From: Piper betle
Taxonomy: Eukaryota; Streptophyta; Magnoliopsida; Piperales; Piperaceae
Direction of reading: 5' to 3'
NCBI GenBank assembly: GCA_033002965.1
Contig: JAURVB010003124.1
Location: forward strand, 124,001-188,000
DNA: 64,000 bases
This document shows, one piece after another, positions 13,078-25,230 of the stretch; the stretch's first letter is position 1, and each line of letters begins with the position of its first letter. The translations under genes and the position numbers were made by a program. The notes beneath the pieces were generated by a model. The model was not told where the DNA came from. It worked only from the letters and a program-made list of their open reading frames with translations, and made no database searches.

Positions 13078-13086
13078 TTAATTTTA

Positions 13087-14740
13087 TGTTTAGCTCATTC
13101 GATCCGATTTTTAAATCTTTGAATTGAGTTTTTTGAAATCAAATTTAAAATAAATCTTTTTGAATCAAATATATATTGAATTGAACAAGTAGCTACTTTA
13201 ATGAGGAAAGAATACATATAAAACAAAATTCATAAGTAATAGTAGAAACCCTAGTCATCCACGGCTTATTTTTCTATCACCTCAAATCTTAGAACACTTG
13301 TGTTGTCAACCTGGATTTGGTTCTTAGTAAAACAAACAGTTAAGTAAAACTACTCATTTTACATTGGAAGGCTAAATGATACGACTGTTTTTTTTTCCTT
13401 TCATTATATTTCAGCTATTTTTGTGTTATGATCGAATTTAGCACTACAAAATAGCTCTATATGCCTATAATATTGATTTAATTTATAATTTTTAGTTTTG
13501 ACTTCCTAACATTAAAATCGGGTAGAGTTGTTTTTCACTTTGATTATGTTTAAATATTTCGTATGCTATGGTTGATTCTATCCTCGTAATATCTCTATAG
13601 GCCATTAAATACGTACTTAATTTAAGATGTTTATTATTATAATTTATTATTAAAAAATATTGGCATTATAATTCCATTCAAATTATGAATCTTAAAAGAA
13701 TTGGAAAATTATTCATTTTTTCCTCGGCTGGTAATAGGTTATTGGCATGGCTTGGGGGAATTTTTCCCCCTCTCAGATTTATGCTTTTGATTATTCAAGG
13801 TTTGGTGGTGCATCATAAGATGAGAGATTTGATGAAGATTACCTCTGGATTGTAATTCCTTCTGTATGTGGGATATTTGTTTTCTTTCTCTTAGTTGTAT
13901 ACTTGTATTGATAGGTCAGGTTGGTAAGATTTTCATATGAATAGTCTTGTTAGAATTTTTTATAGTTCTATACTAACCTATATGGTTCTTTTGTAACTTT
14001 CATATCAGTAAGTTTTGTTTGGCTTGTTTAGTCTAAATAAACATTTATATAAAAAAATAGTAAATTTCACTTCTATATATTTATAATCTATATCACTCAA
14101 AAAATTTTGTTACTTAATAATTCATACTTAATTTAAAATTTTTATGTATTTTAATATAGGAATTCTATATAATATAGCATATCTATTTATTTATTTATTT
14201 ATTCATTTTACTTAATAATTCATACTTTATTCATTTTTATGTAGGAAGTTTCGGCTTAAAATAGAGAGGGCTCTGTTTTGATGTGATAATTATTTTGGTT
14301 TGATCCAATTCAGGCCCATCAACTTGTATTTAAATATATTTAAATTAAAAAATGTGAGTTTAAAAGCACATCTAGATATACTATATTACAATTTTAGAAG
14401 AACAAATTTTAAATTACATTTAGTTTGGTTTCATAAATTATAGATTTGAATTATGCATATAACAAATAAATTAGACTCAGGTCTCCATGTGAATTTTTTT
14501 AACGTTCAATTTTATATATGATCATAGAAAAGCTTGGACAATTTATTATGTGTGTTTTAATTAGGATGAATTACGACAATTAGTGGGTTTTTTATTTAAT
14601 ATTTATTTATTATTCTCTTCGTCTTTATTGATGAGCTATTATTTTAAAGGTCTGGTTACCTATTTTGATTATATTTTACTTCATAATGGATTGATCACAT
14701 TAAAATTTATTTATAAAACTTGTTGAATAGAAGTCCGTTC
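13087..14740. other. AT-rich spacer, nothing recognised
   Basis: No exon, terminal repeat or tandem array was recognised. A slightly less AT-rich portion at about 13730-14050 has no open frame of note and could be an old retroelement tail. Confidence 0.35.
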
Positions 14741-15310
14741 TGAACTCCGGCCACGCAACCCCGGCCTGTCCGTCAACCGTCATCGTGAATCCCTTACATC
14801 TGAATAGAAGTCCACGCCTTGCCCTGACTCTGTCGAAGCTGCTTTAGCAGTAAAACCACCACCAAGTGCCCTGTCCGCAAAATAAGAAGCAAAAGCAGCG
14901 ACGAGCCTCCGACTTTGAAGTCGTCATCCAACATCCAACCAAGCCTCCACGTCCAAAAGACTCCCCTCGCCGCACTACCGCCGCCCGGGCTCCCACTTGT
15001 CGGAAAAAGCCACACAAGTCCCTGCGATGTATCCCTATCGTCGGAACCTGCCGGCGATCTCACAGCCTGCAGCCGCCATCTCCGGTCGCCTGACCACCTC
15101 TGGTCGACTCCCCCTCCGAGGCCAAGAGTTCTGGGTGGTCGTTGGACCACGCCGCCGCCGTGATCGCCATCGTCGTGCCGTGTAAGGTGACCGTGTCCGC
15201 TGCATTGCCGCATCCGCGACCACGTCCTGCTGCCATGCGATCTTGATCGGGTCCGAAGACTTGACCGTGACTAGGTTTGTGCTGTCTAAGCTTTTAGCGC
15301 ACCACACCTA
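14741..15310. other. GC-rich block of unknown origin
   Basis: A roughly 550-bp GC-rich patch in AT-rich surroundings is open in several frames on both strands, which is the usual effect of GC content. The string AATAGAAGTCC occurs twice near its left edge (about 14727 and 14802). No protein family was recognised. It may be a fragment of a GC-rich LTR or a gene remnant. Confidence 0.3.
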
Positions 15311-15332
15311 TTCCACCCGGTGCAGTTTCAGC

Positions 15333-15926
15333 TAGGGCTGCTAAACGAGGGAACGAGCCGAGCTTAACTTGTGTTCGAACTCAGCCCGAATAATTTAAAA
15401 CTCTTTCGAACTCGACTCGAGATCGAATGAGTTTTAAACATAAATACTCGAGTTTAACTCGAATATCTTTTATGTGTTCGAGCTCGACTCGAGCTTAAAT
15501 ATACTTAAACTGTTTAATTTTTCCACGCTCAAACCCAAAACCAGCTCGTTCGTGAGCTCAAATTCAGCTCGATTAAAAGTCAAAAGTATCTCACTTAAAA
15601 AATACAATAAATGTAGATTGAACTCACAAATTTGAGGTCATCACCTTAAATACCTACTATCTCAACTATCTCACTTCTTTATTATTATATTTTATATAAA
15701 TATAATATAATATAAATAAATAAATAAATAAAATATAAAGACTATATTATTATATTATTTTATTGAGTCAAGTTCGAGTCGAGCTATTAGTCGAGTCAAA
15801 CATGGCCATGCTCCAACTCGGCTCATAAGATACGAGTTCGAGCTCGAGTATTTAAATGTCGAGTTTCGAGTCAAACCAAGACGAACGCTAAATGCTCATA
15901 AGCTAGCTCGCTCAATTAGCAGCCTA
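15333..15926. mobile_element. hAT-type non-autonomous transposon with 8-bp target duplication
   Basis: The left end TAGGGCTGCTAA pairs with the right end read inward (TAGGCTGCTAA). The 8 bases GTTTCAGC lie directly outside both ends (15325-15332 and 15927-15934), a perfect duplication of the length made by hAT transposases. Subterminal regions are full of CGAGCTCG and ACTCGA motifs in both orientations, which are likely transposase binding sites. No coding capacity remains in its 594 bp. Confidence 0.88.
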
Positions 15927-15934
15927 GTTTCAGC

Positions 15935-16549
15935 CCATTTGCCACGAACGCTACTTGGCTCAGCCGCTAACCCGAGGCCCATTCAACTATTTTTTGACGC
16001 AAACCTGGTCCAGTTCACCTCCTCTTCATTCCGAGAATAATTTAATAGCCTTCCTCAACTCAAAGACAACATATCAAAAGCTGTGAAAATCCACTTTGAT
16101 TATAAATTATAAAAACCATTGTTAAATTCGAAAAATAAAAATAGGATTGCTGCCTCGCTCGTTGAGGGCTTATGTGATGCAAATACTGAGTTCAGGATTA
16201 TACCTAGGCGCACTTGTCACTAAAATATCGTAATTAAATTAACTATTTAGTACAAAATTTACAAAGAAAAATTATAAAAGTTCAACTCTTTATTGATAAT
16301 TATTGTTTTGAGGTATGAAAGTTTATAAATAAACTCTCAATTATAAAAAACATTTCCTTCACTATTATAATATGAGGTTTTGGACTTCAAATTTATTACT
16401 TAACAATAAATGCAATTTAGCAAGTGAAGTTACTTAAAGGAGTATTTGTCACTTGTAATACACATAATGTGTACCAATTTGGTCTACATACTCTTTAGTA
16501 AATACAGAATTAACTAATATTCAAGTAAGCACAAAAGAGTTGTTTGATT
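15935..16549. other. Spacer, nothing recognised
   Basis: AT-rich sequence between the hAT element and the minisatellite, with no open frame or repeat boundary that I can support. Confidence 0.35.
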
Positions 16550-16722
16550 AACTCGGGCTAGTCGACTTAAAGTTAAACTAACTAGCCGAGTGAGGAGCTT
16601 TCAATTAGTGATTTTTTTCAACAAGGCGAAGCGAGTTTGTAACTTAACTAAGCCAGCTGAATTGAGTCAAATGAGAACATGAACTCAGCCAGATTAGTAA
16701 GTAGGTTGAATCGAGCTAGGCG
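16550..16722. repeat. Left half of a degenerate minisatellite (target of LTR D)
   Basis: It contains degenerate units with AACTAGCCGAG, AGCCAGCTGAATTGAG and GAATCGAGCTAGG. They resemble the clearer units at 37177-37440. The junction fits a single array split by LTR D. Confidence 0.55.
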
Positions 16723-16745
16723 TGTAACACCTCAAATACGGTTCA

Positions 16746-19700
16746 TGTAACACCCCAAATCCGGTTCACGCTCGTGAACCGAACCGGCATGTTACGGGCC
16801 CCGGTTAGGTTGGCTAACCCGAACCTAACTCATACGGATCCAATCTCGGCGTCTTAAGATGTAGATACGACTTGTCATGCATGGATAAATTCATAAAACC
16901 CTAACATGATACTACATGGATGACATGCAACCTAAACTTCACACCAACACAATTACAATCAAAATTAGTAAAAATTATAAAATAAAAGGGACAGAATTTC
17001 CCCTAAAAATGTAATTAGGGGCCACCCTGTCAAATATACATATAAAAATATATGTAACTAACTATCAAACAATTTCATTCACACAGAATCTAATCTACTA
17101 TACACTCATTCTGAAGCTTGGGTTTCAACCCATCATACTTTTGCTGCGCTACTCTGATCATTTCATTTCATCTCATTGTCATGTCTCAACCATTTACTCA
17201 TAGCATGTTCATAAAATAATATCATAAAAAAATATTAAATATTCAATCACCCAATGTGTGTGTGCAGAAGACCTTATTGCTCCTCCGTCCTGGCCGGCCC
17301 ATCCATCTTCCGCTGCTTATCACCTACATATATATAGGAAAAACGTCAGTAACAAGCGTTACTGGTCCGGAAATTAAAATAACTATAACAAACTGGCTAT
17401 GAGAGCAAACTCTCATCTGAAAGAAAACCATCATACTTCCTCAAGAACACTCTGAAGGGCACTACTGAGGAGCCACTGGGCTGCAGACCCGGTAGCATCC
17501 CGAACTTACTGCTCTGCTGCTGGTACTGTGCTACTCTCAGCACTTCTTTTTCAGTACTTCTCGTGAAACTGTATCCTAAGCCCTCTCCTTACCTCCATAA
17601 TTCTCCTGGCCTTGAGCACGAAGGCCGAGTACTCTCAGGCAGTCGCCTTTAGTACCCTTTGAACCACAAGTCCGGACATGCGCTGTACTAAACAGTACCC
17701 GTAAACCTCCACGTTCTCCGGGTGTGAGGAACTCAAACGCGGAGTTGTCAGGATCCCTCGGGAATGGAACAGTCCGCTGGCACTAATCCAGAGCCCGCTT
17801 TGACTGTCACGGCATCCTCTGCATGGTACGTGCAGTCGGTTTCTCCATCTCTCGTCTCACTGAAAACTCGATAAAACTATATATATAGGCCTGGGAAGGG
17901 ATTAATATAATAGGCCCGAAGGCAACTTGTGGTGGATCTTGTTTTCGAAATCATCCTCGAGGGATCTCATCCTCGAGGGGTTATTAATCCGGAAAATATT
18001 CGGTTAAATGACCCGAGTTAAGTGGGATCCAATAAAACACCACTTAACCCGTCCTGCAAATAATAACATAAACATACAATAGAAAAGCGTAAAACAAGAC
18101 GAGTCCTAAACGGACCTGGTAGAAGCTCCAAGCGTGTCGTCGCGCCTAGGCGGCGAGCTCCTACTTCGTACCTACACATCAAAACTAAATACTAACGCCC
18201 GCTAACTAAATGATGCATCAAAATCAATGAATACCACACACGACATAATAAATATCCATCATAGTCAAATAATCCTGAAGGAGAATAATCCTAACTCAAA
18301 CTATTTATACTATATTTTATTCTGTTTTTTCTAAATTACATCATGATCACTTATCATGCTCCAACTCATTCGATCTCATTAGCTCACTTACTATTCATTT
18401 ACAATCCCTCAAATCATACAATCATTACTTCATCAGTAATTAGGCATTATCATGATAAATAATAAGTCCATGCTACCATGCTATGCTAATAATCATCAAT
18501 TTAAATAATCAAATCGGAGGTAATTATACCTCACGTCGTCGGCAATCGGCGACGGCTAGGGTTCCGTCGCGCGTCTCGGAGCTCAAATTCGGCGCTCATC
18601 GGCGTCCGAAGCTCGATCTGGCTCCACTGGGTGAGCCCCGCGGAAGATCCGGTGAATTCCGGCGAATTCCAGAAATTCCGATTTTCCGGCGGTTTTCCGG
18701 CAGCTACTGGCGGTTTTCCGGCGACTTCCGGTGGTTTTCCGGCGACAATCGCCGGCAACGTCTACTGATCGGAAAGGGGTCGTGTTGGGTACCCTCGGAA
18801 CCGGCTCGGCGAGCCCGACTCATCTACGAGGTCGACGCGGCCAACGGAGGTGGTAGCTCGCCGGAAAATGGGTAAAACAGAGCGGCGGCGCGATGGGTGG
18901 CTAGATCCGGCCGGCCAGGGCGGCGATGGCCTCCGTGCTGGTCGGGGAACGTCGCTGGAGGCCTGAGGGTGCTGAGGCGACCGACCGATCGCGGTGGCGC
19001 TGGTCGCCGGCGGCGGAATCGGCGACGGAGGCGCAACACGGGCGCGGCGTCGCGGTGTGGCTTCCTCGCGTCGCGGCGGCCCGACGTCGCCGGACTTGGT
19101 CGGGGCGGCACGGCGAGGCTGTCGTCGGGCTAGACGGCGACCATCGACGGCCGGGCGGCGGCGGCAGCGACGGCGGCGGCGACGCGCAGTGGCGGCGCGT
19201 CGAGGTAAGGGTTTGGGGAAGAAAGCAATGCGCGGGGTGTGTGTGGTGGCAAAGTCGTAAATATTACTTGACTCGTCTCCGACTCGAGTCAAAATAATAT
19301 TTAAGTCATAAAAAAAATTCCAAAAAATTATGGGAAAAATCCCATAAAATCAAACAACACAAAAAAAATCATAATGATATGCTCTAGAATTATCAACCCA
19401 CCAAAAATGCCCGTAACGCGTCCTAACGCGGTAAACGGCCTAAAACTAATTCTACGATCCACTATATATAAAAATAAAAAAAATCACTAGCATACTCTTA
19501 TATATTCTGATAACTCATTCTGTTCTGCTGTGTTCATGACGTTATCATCATATACTTGGGTACGCATGACCCTCATAGCTCATACACGCGACCGGCGTCG
19601 GCTCGGTACACGTGTCCTGAAACTGACTCAACTCGAAAAAATAACGGTCGACCCGACCGGTTCTGAATATAAAACCCTAACTCGAATCGTGGGTTTTACA
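16746..19700 (-). mobile_element. Solo LTR A (3-kb LTR family)
   Basis: This 2955-bp LTR starts TGTAACACCCCAAATCCGG and ends CGTGGGTTTTACA. The 5-bp duplication GTTCA is present on both sides (16741-16745 and 19701-19705). It is inserted in LTR D. It carries the family landmarks: the CCTCGAGGATGAGATCCCTC module (minus strand, near 17953-17980), a TATA-like box, and a GC-rich block at 18530-19250 ending in a GAG|GTATAATT junction (18530/18529, minus). The termini resemble those of Ty3/gypsy chromovirus LTRs (Tekay/Del type), but no coding domain is present to confirm this. Confidence 0.88.
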
Positions 19701-20290
19701 GTTCATGCTCAGGAATCGAAGTGGAATGTCACTAGCCCCACTTAGGAAGGCTAACCTGAACCCAACTCATGCGGATCTACTTTCGGCATCTCAAGATAGA
19801 AGATGTCAATCGCTATGCATAGATGAATAAACAAAAATAAACTTAACATACTACTACATGGATAACATGTCGACTAATTCACATACCAAATAATTACGAT
19901 AAAATTCGTAAAATAAGATGGACTGAGTCTCCCCTATAAGTGCAATTAATGGTCACCCTATCAAATCAGCATGTATACGTGTATGTGTGTATGTCTATAT
20001 ATTTGCCTGTGCTGAAGCACAGAAACTTCGCCCTCTTTGTATTAAGTATAAAATCAAAGGAGAACAGAAGATTGTGAGTACCAATTTCATTGTGACTTAG
20101 AGATAAAGTTGAAACCTTAAGGAACCATATAAAAATTTCCTACGTACTATTTTGTGTTTGCAACATTTTCTTATTTTTATCATACTATCTCTTTGCACGG
20201 CAAGGGTACCTCAGTTCCACCAAACTCTCAAACTTAGATCGAAATGACGCGATCTGCGGGGGCGGATGATCCCGCGCCCGAACATATTTT

Positions 20291-20308
20291 TGGCGACTCC
20301 ACTGGGGA
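20291..20308 (+). other. Primer-binding-site-like sequence of retroelement E
   Basis: TGGCGACTCCACTGGGGA starts with the TGG expected opposite a tRNA 3' CCA end and follows directly after the repeated LTR end. From memory it resembles Ogre-type sites assigned to a tRNA-Arg. The exact tRNA should be checked by alignment. Confidence 0.55.
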
Positions 20309-20912
20309 ACATCACGAGGTAGTAGTGAAGTTTGAAGAGATAGTGTGTACGAAAAGATGGCCCCCGAGACAAGGAATTTTACAAGACAAAAGGCGCTAGT
20401 AAAGGAGAACCATCCAACGAACTTGCAACAAATCAACCTGAAATACAAGTACAGTACACTACAAATGTGAGCGAACCAGCTTCCCTACAACATGAAAACC
20501 CAAACTCGAACGAAGAACTTCAAGAACAGATTAGACAACTTGAATCGGCACTTGATGATGTACTCGCCTTAAATAGGTGAGCCTCCATCACAATGGGAAG
20601 TGCATCCAGAAAAGAAGATGCCAACCCAGCAAACTGGCGAAGTCCAGACAAAATGGACCAGCTAGCCAACCAATCGATAACAAACAGTCTTACAGCACCA
20701 CAGGAAAGGCCTTTGGCGACAGGCCTAGTCAGCGTGGATTTGTCAAAAACCCCTCGAGTAAGTAATATGTTTTCTCATGTCTCGGGATCCATGCCACAAG
20801 CAACCTTTTTGATAATTTTGCCATCCGAGCCGAGTTGGACACAACACTAACCCATAATGCAACTGAGTCAGACTGAACTAGTCCATTCCCACATTCAACA
20901 TGGTTTCCACAG

Positions 20913-22550
20913 TTGCTTCACTACCAACCACCGTACCCATTCCCATGGTACAACCTTGCTATCCCTCAATCTTTGGTTTCTATGGCATTTTTGCCATTGA
21001 TTACCACCACGGTACCCATCCCAACAGCACCACCTTTGGTATCAATGGTTCAACCATCAATTCCTGCCACAGTAGCCCCGCTACTAGTTAGTTATCCTCC
21101 ATTAGTCGATCCTACAACTATTCCAGTTGTATCAGTTCAAGATGCTCAATTTGATGAGTTGAAAGCCACAATGGATGCACAAGCCGCATTGATTGCTACG
21201 CTGATAGTGCATAAGGATAAAGAACCAAGTGAAGCACAAAAGCGTCTCCATCCCTTAGCTGATGAAGTTTATACAAAAAATTTGCCAGAAAAATACAAGC
21301 GCCCAACCTTCACGGAGTTCGATGAAGATAGCAATCTTGGAGATCACATTACAATCTTTGAGATTGAGTGTGGAGCAATTGCAACAAATGAGAAGTTAAA
21401 GTTGCAACAATTTCCTACATACCTCAATGGCAATGCCTTAAGATAGTTCAATAACTGCCCTCCCGGATCAATTAGTTCATGAGATAAGCTTGTTAAACAA
21501 TTCACAGAACATTTTCAGTCAATGGAAATCCCAGTTGAGATAAAACACTTATGATAGTGTCGGAGAAAACCGAGTGAGCAGTTTGTAAAATATGTGAAGA
21601 GGTTTAGAAGCTTAACATCTCAGATGAAAGAGACCCCTGACATTAAGAAACTTGTAAAGATTTGTGCAATGAATGCCGGATCGGTTGCTTGGTTCTTAAG
21701 TAGTGTGCAATGCAACACTTTTGAACAACTCTTTGAAAGGGCGTTGATCTTCGAGGAACTTGGAAGGGTTTCTGTTTCCTTAAGAATGCTAAGGCATCAA
21801 CCAATGCTATCACTGAACTTGGTAAGCAAGGTTGGGAAAAATGACAAAAGAACAACAACGAATGGCAAAAAGCTGCGCCCCAACAATGGCGCAAATGGAG
21901 GAATGTAAAGGATTACACCTTCAATGTTGGAGATACTGAAAGGTGGTTCGATGTTTTAGTTAAGCAAGGAAAGATTACACTATAGACACCGAAGAATCCA
22001 CCAAAGTTGAAGGACGAGAAGAACAATAATTTCTGCCGATATTATCAAATGGTTAGCGATCTGACAGCTAAATGTCAGAACTTGATGGAGAAGATTTAAG
22101 AATTACTCAACAAAGGGGATATCAAATATAAAGCTCCCATGGTACAAAAGTCACTGACAACCAATGGCAAGTCATCTCACCTTGCCATTGAAGATGCCAG
22201 AAGAAGAAAAAGAAAACGATGAACTAAGCAAGGGCAAGAAGCCCGAGGAAGAGAAGCGGGAAAAGGAAAAGCAACCTGAAAGAAATGAAAGTAAGAAGGA
22301 GGAGGCTCTTTTGAGTTCAGTAAAAGAAAGAAAGAAGGTTTCCTCTCCACCCACACCAAAAAGGAAGCTTATCAAATGACAATTGTGAAAAAGTTAAAGA
22401 AGACACCTGAGTTAGTGCACATGTTTGACGTGCTGCACTTCTCACCCACTACCTGGTTCACAGTTGAACAAGTTTATCAGAATTTGCAATTAGAAATGGA
22501 GAAGATAATTTCTTTATGAACTCAAGTGGAATAAAAGACTACATCATAGA
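20913..22550 (+). pseudogene. Gag-like region of retroelement E, frameshifted
   Basis: An open frame at 20913-21446 begins Pro-rich and then reads QKRLHPLADEVY, LPEKYKRPTFTEFDEDSN, GDHITIFEIECGA and LKLQQFPTYLNGNALR. It stops, and a second frame (21594-21908) continues with FVKYVKRFRSLTSQ-like sequence and SSVQCNTFEQLFERA. After another break come FCRYYQMVSDLTAKC (22032-22078, a degraded zinc-knuckle-like stretch) and a Glu/Lys-rich tail (22164-22379). This is the usual layout of plant Ty3/gypsy gag. Several stops and shifts make it non-coding now. Confidence 0.65.
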
Positions 22551-25230
22551 TGTAAAACCCACGATTCGAGTTAGGGTTTTATATTCAGAACCGGTCGGGT
22601 CGACTGTTATTTTTTCGAGTTGAGTCAGTTTCAAGACACGTGTACCGAGCCGATGCTAGTCACGTGTATGAGCTATGAGGGTCATGCGTACTCAAGTATA
22701 TGATGATAACGTCATGAACACAGCAGAACAGAATGAGTTATCAGATATATGAGAGTACGCCAGTCATTTTTTTAATTATTTTTATAAATAGTGGATCGTA
22801 GAATTAGTATTAGGCTGTTTACCGCGTTAGGACGTGTTCGGGCAGTCTGGGTGGGTTGTTAGTCATAGAGCATATCATTATAATGTTGTGGTGTTGTTTG
22901 ATTTTACGGGATTTTTTCCCAATTTTTATAAATTTTTTTAGGATTTAATACGACTTAGTTATTATACTTGACTCGAGCCGGAGACGAGTCAAGTAATATT
23001 TACGAGTTTGCCACCACACACACCCTTGACCTTTCCTTTCTTCTTCCCCAAACCCTTGCCTGCGCCGCCCCTGTTCGCGCGCCACCGCCGCCACTGCCGA
23101 CGCCGCATGGCCGTCGACGCCGCCAGCCCGGCCACTGCGTCGCCCTGCCGCCCCGACCAGGTCTGGCACCCAGGACAGCCGCGACTCGAGGAAGCCACGC
23201 CGCGACGCCGCACCTGCGTTGCGCTTCCGTCGCCGATCCCGCCGCCGGCGACCAGCGCCGCCGCGATCGGTCGGTCGACTCAGCACCCTCAGCCTTCCAG
23301 CGACCTTCCCCGACTGGAACGGAGGCCATCGCCACCGTGGCCGGCCGGATCTAACGACCCATCGCCGCCGGCTCTGTTTTGCCATTTTCCGGTGAGCTGC
23401 CGCCTCCATTGGCCACGCTGATGTCATAGATGAGTCGGGCTCGCCGAGCCGGTTCCGAGGGTACCCAACACGACCACTTTCCGGCTAGTAGATGCCGCCG
23501 GCTATTGTCGCCGGAAAACCACCGGAAGCCGCCGAAAAACCACCGGTAGCTGCCGAGAAAATCGGAATTTCTGGAATTCGCTGGAATTCACCGGATCTTC
23601 CGTGGAGCTCACCCAGTTGGACTCGATCGAACGTCGGACGCCGAGGAGCGCCGAATTCGAGCTCCGAGACGCGCGACGGAACCCTAGCCGTCGCCGATTG
23701 CCGACGACGTGAGGTATAATTACCTCCGATTTGATTATTTAAAATTGATGATGACTGTTAGCACAACATGCTAGGATTGATTTATGATGTGATTGATAGT
23801 GCATGGAGGATAAGTGATGAAGTGATAAGTTACATGATGTGATTGATAGTTCATGGAGGTTAAGTGATCTAATGAAGTAAGTAAATTGAGCATGATAATC
23901 GTGTATGATGTAACTTAGGAAAAATACAATAAAATTGTCATGAATAGGATGAGTTAGAGTTATTTTCATATTTATGGTTATTTGACGATTGATGATTTTG
24001 TGTTTAATTGTGTTGAGTTGATGCATCATTTAGTTAGCGGGCGTTAGTATTTAGTTTTGATGTGTAGGTACGGAATAGGAGCTCGCCGCCTAGGCGCGAT
24101 GACACGCTTGGAGCTTCTACCAGGTCCGTTTAGGACTCGTCTCTGATTTACTCTTTTCTATTGTATGTTTGATTTATTGCCTGCAGGACGGGTTAAGTGG
24201 CGTTTTATCGGATCCCACTTAACTCGGGCCATTTAACCGAACAGTTTTCCGGATTAATAACCCCTCGAGGATGAGATCCCTCGAGGATGATTTCGAAAAC
24301 AAGATCCACCACAAGTTGCCTTCGGGCCTATTATATAAATCCCTACCCAGCCCTATATATATGTAGTTTTCGCGTTTTCAGTGAGACGAGAGATGGAGAA
24401 ATCGACTGCACGTACCATGCAGAGGATGCCGTGACAGTCAAAGCGGGCTCTGGATTAGTGCCAGCGGACTATTCCATTCCCGAGGGATCCTGACAACTCC
24501 GCGTTTGAGTTCCTCACACCCGGAGAACGTGGAGGTTTACGGGTACTGTTTAGTACAGCGCATGTCCGGACTTCTGGTTCAAAGGGTACTAAAGGCGACT
24601 GCCTGAGAGTACTCGGCCTTCGTGCTCAAGGCCAGGAGAAATATGGAGGTAAGGAGAGGGCTTAGGATAAAGTTTCACGAGAAGTACTGAAAAAGAAGTG
24701 CCGAGAGCGGCACAGTACCAGCAGCAGATCAGTAAGTTCGGGATGCTACCGGGTCTGCAGCCCAGTGGCTCCTCAGTAGTGCCCTTCAGAGTGTTCACGT
24801 GGAGTATGATGTTTTCTTTCATATGAGAGTTTGCTCTCATAGCCAGCTTGTTATAGTTATTTTATTTTCCGGACCAGTAACACTTGTTACTGACGTATTT
24901 TTATACTATATGTAGGTAATAATCACGAGTTGAAGGAGCCAGCTTGGACGGAGGAGCATTGTTGTCACTTGCAAACATGTTAGTCGATTGAGTGTTTATA
25001 TTTTATTGATGATGCTATCATATTGTGAATGATGTGAAATACTAAGACATGATAGGATATGATTAAACGCAATGAGATAATGTTATGACATGATGAAAAG
25101 CTAAGATATGATGATAAGAGGTGAGATGTAATCAGAGTGCGCAGCAGAAGTATGGCCCAAGTTCTATAATGAATATACAGTATATTAGATTATGTGTGAT
25201 TAAAATTATTGATATATGCATATATATTTG
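22551..25230 (+). mobile_element. Solo LTR B (3-kb LTR family), right end deleted
   Basis: B starts TGTAAAACCCACGATTCG and runs opposite to A and C. It aligns by eye with the reverse complement of C up to TTGATATATGCATATATAT (about 25228), where E resumes abruptly. About 300 bp of the terminal part and the second target duplication are missing, so a deletion crossed the junction. The GC-rich block is at 22980-23720, the GAG|GTATAATT junction at 23713/23714, the CTCGAGG module at 24261-24290 and the TTATATAAAT box at 24331-24340. Confidence 0.8.
24261..24340 (+). promoter_or_regulatory. Conserved promoter-like module of LTR B
   Basis: CCCCTCGAGGATGAGATCCC followed by TCGAGGATGA (24261-24290) contains two CTCGAGG palindromes about 20 bp apart. 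A TTATATAAAT box follows about 50 bp downstream (24331-24340). The same pair with the same spacing occurs in A, C, D, F and, degraded, in G, so it is probably the U3 core promoter. This sets the inferred strand of every copy. Confidence 0.6.

Noticed and set aside
14794..15213. 139-codon minus-strand frame in the GC-rich block
   Set aside because: Several other frames are open across the same bases and the peptide is Gly/Asp/Arg low-complexity with no family match.
18483..19297. Long overlapping open frames on both strands in LTR A (and at 22945-23720, 29378-29749, 33819-34548 in B, C and F)
   Set aside because: They fall in the GC-rich block of solo LTRs, are open in many frames at once, encode Arg/Pro/Ala low-complexity peptides, and their frames do not stay aligned between copies.
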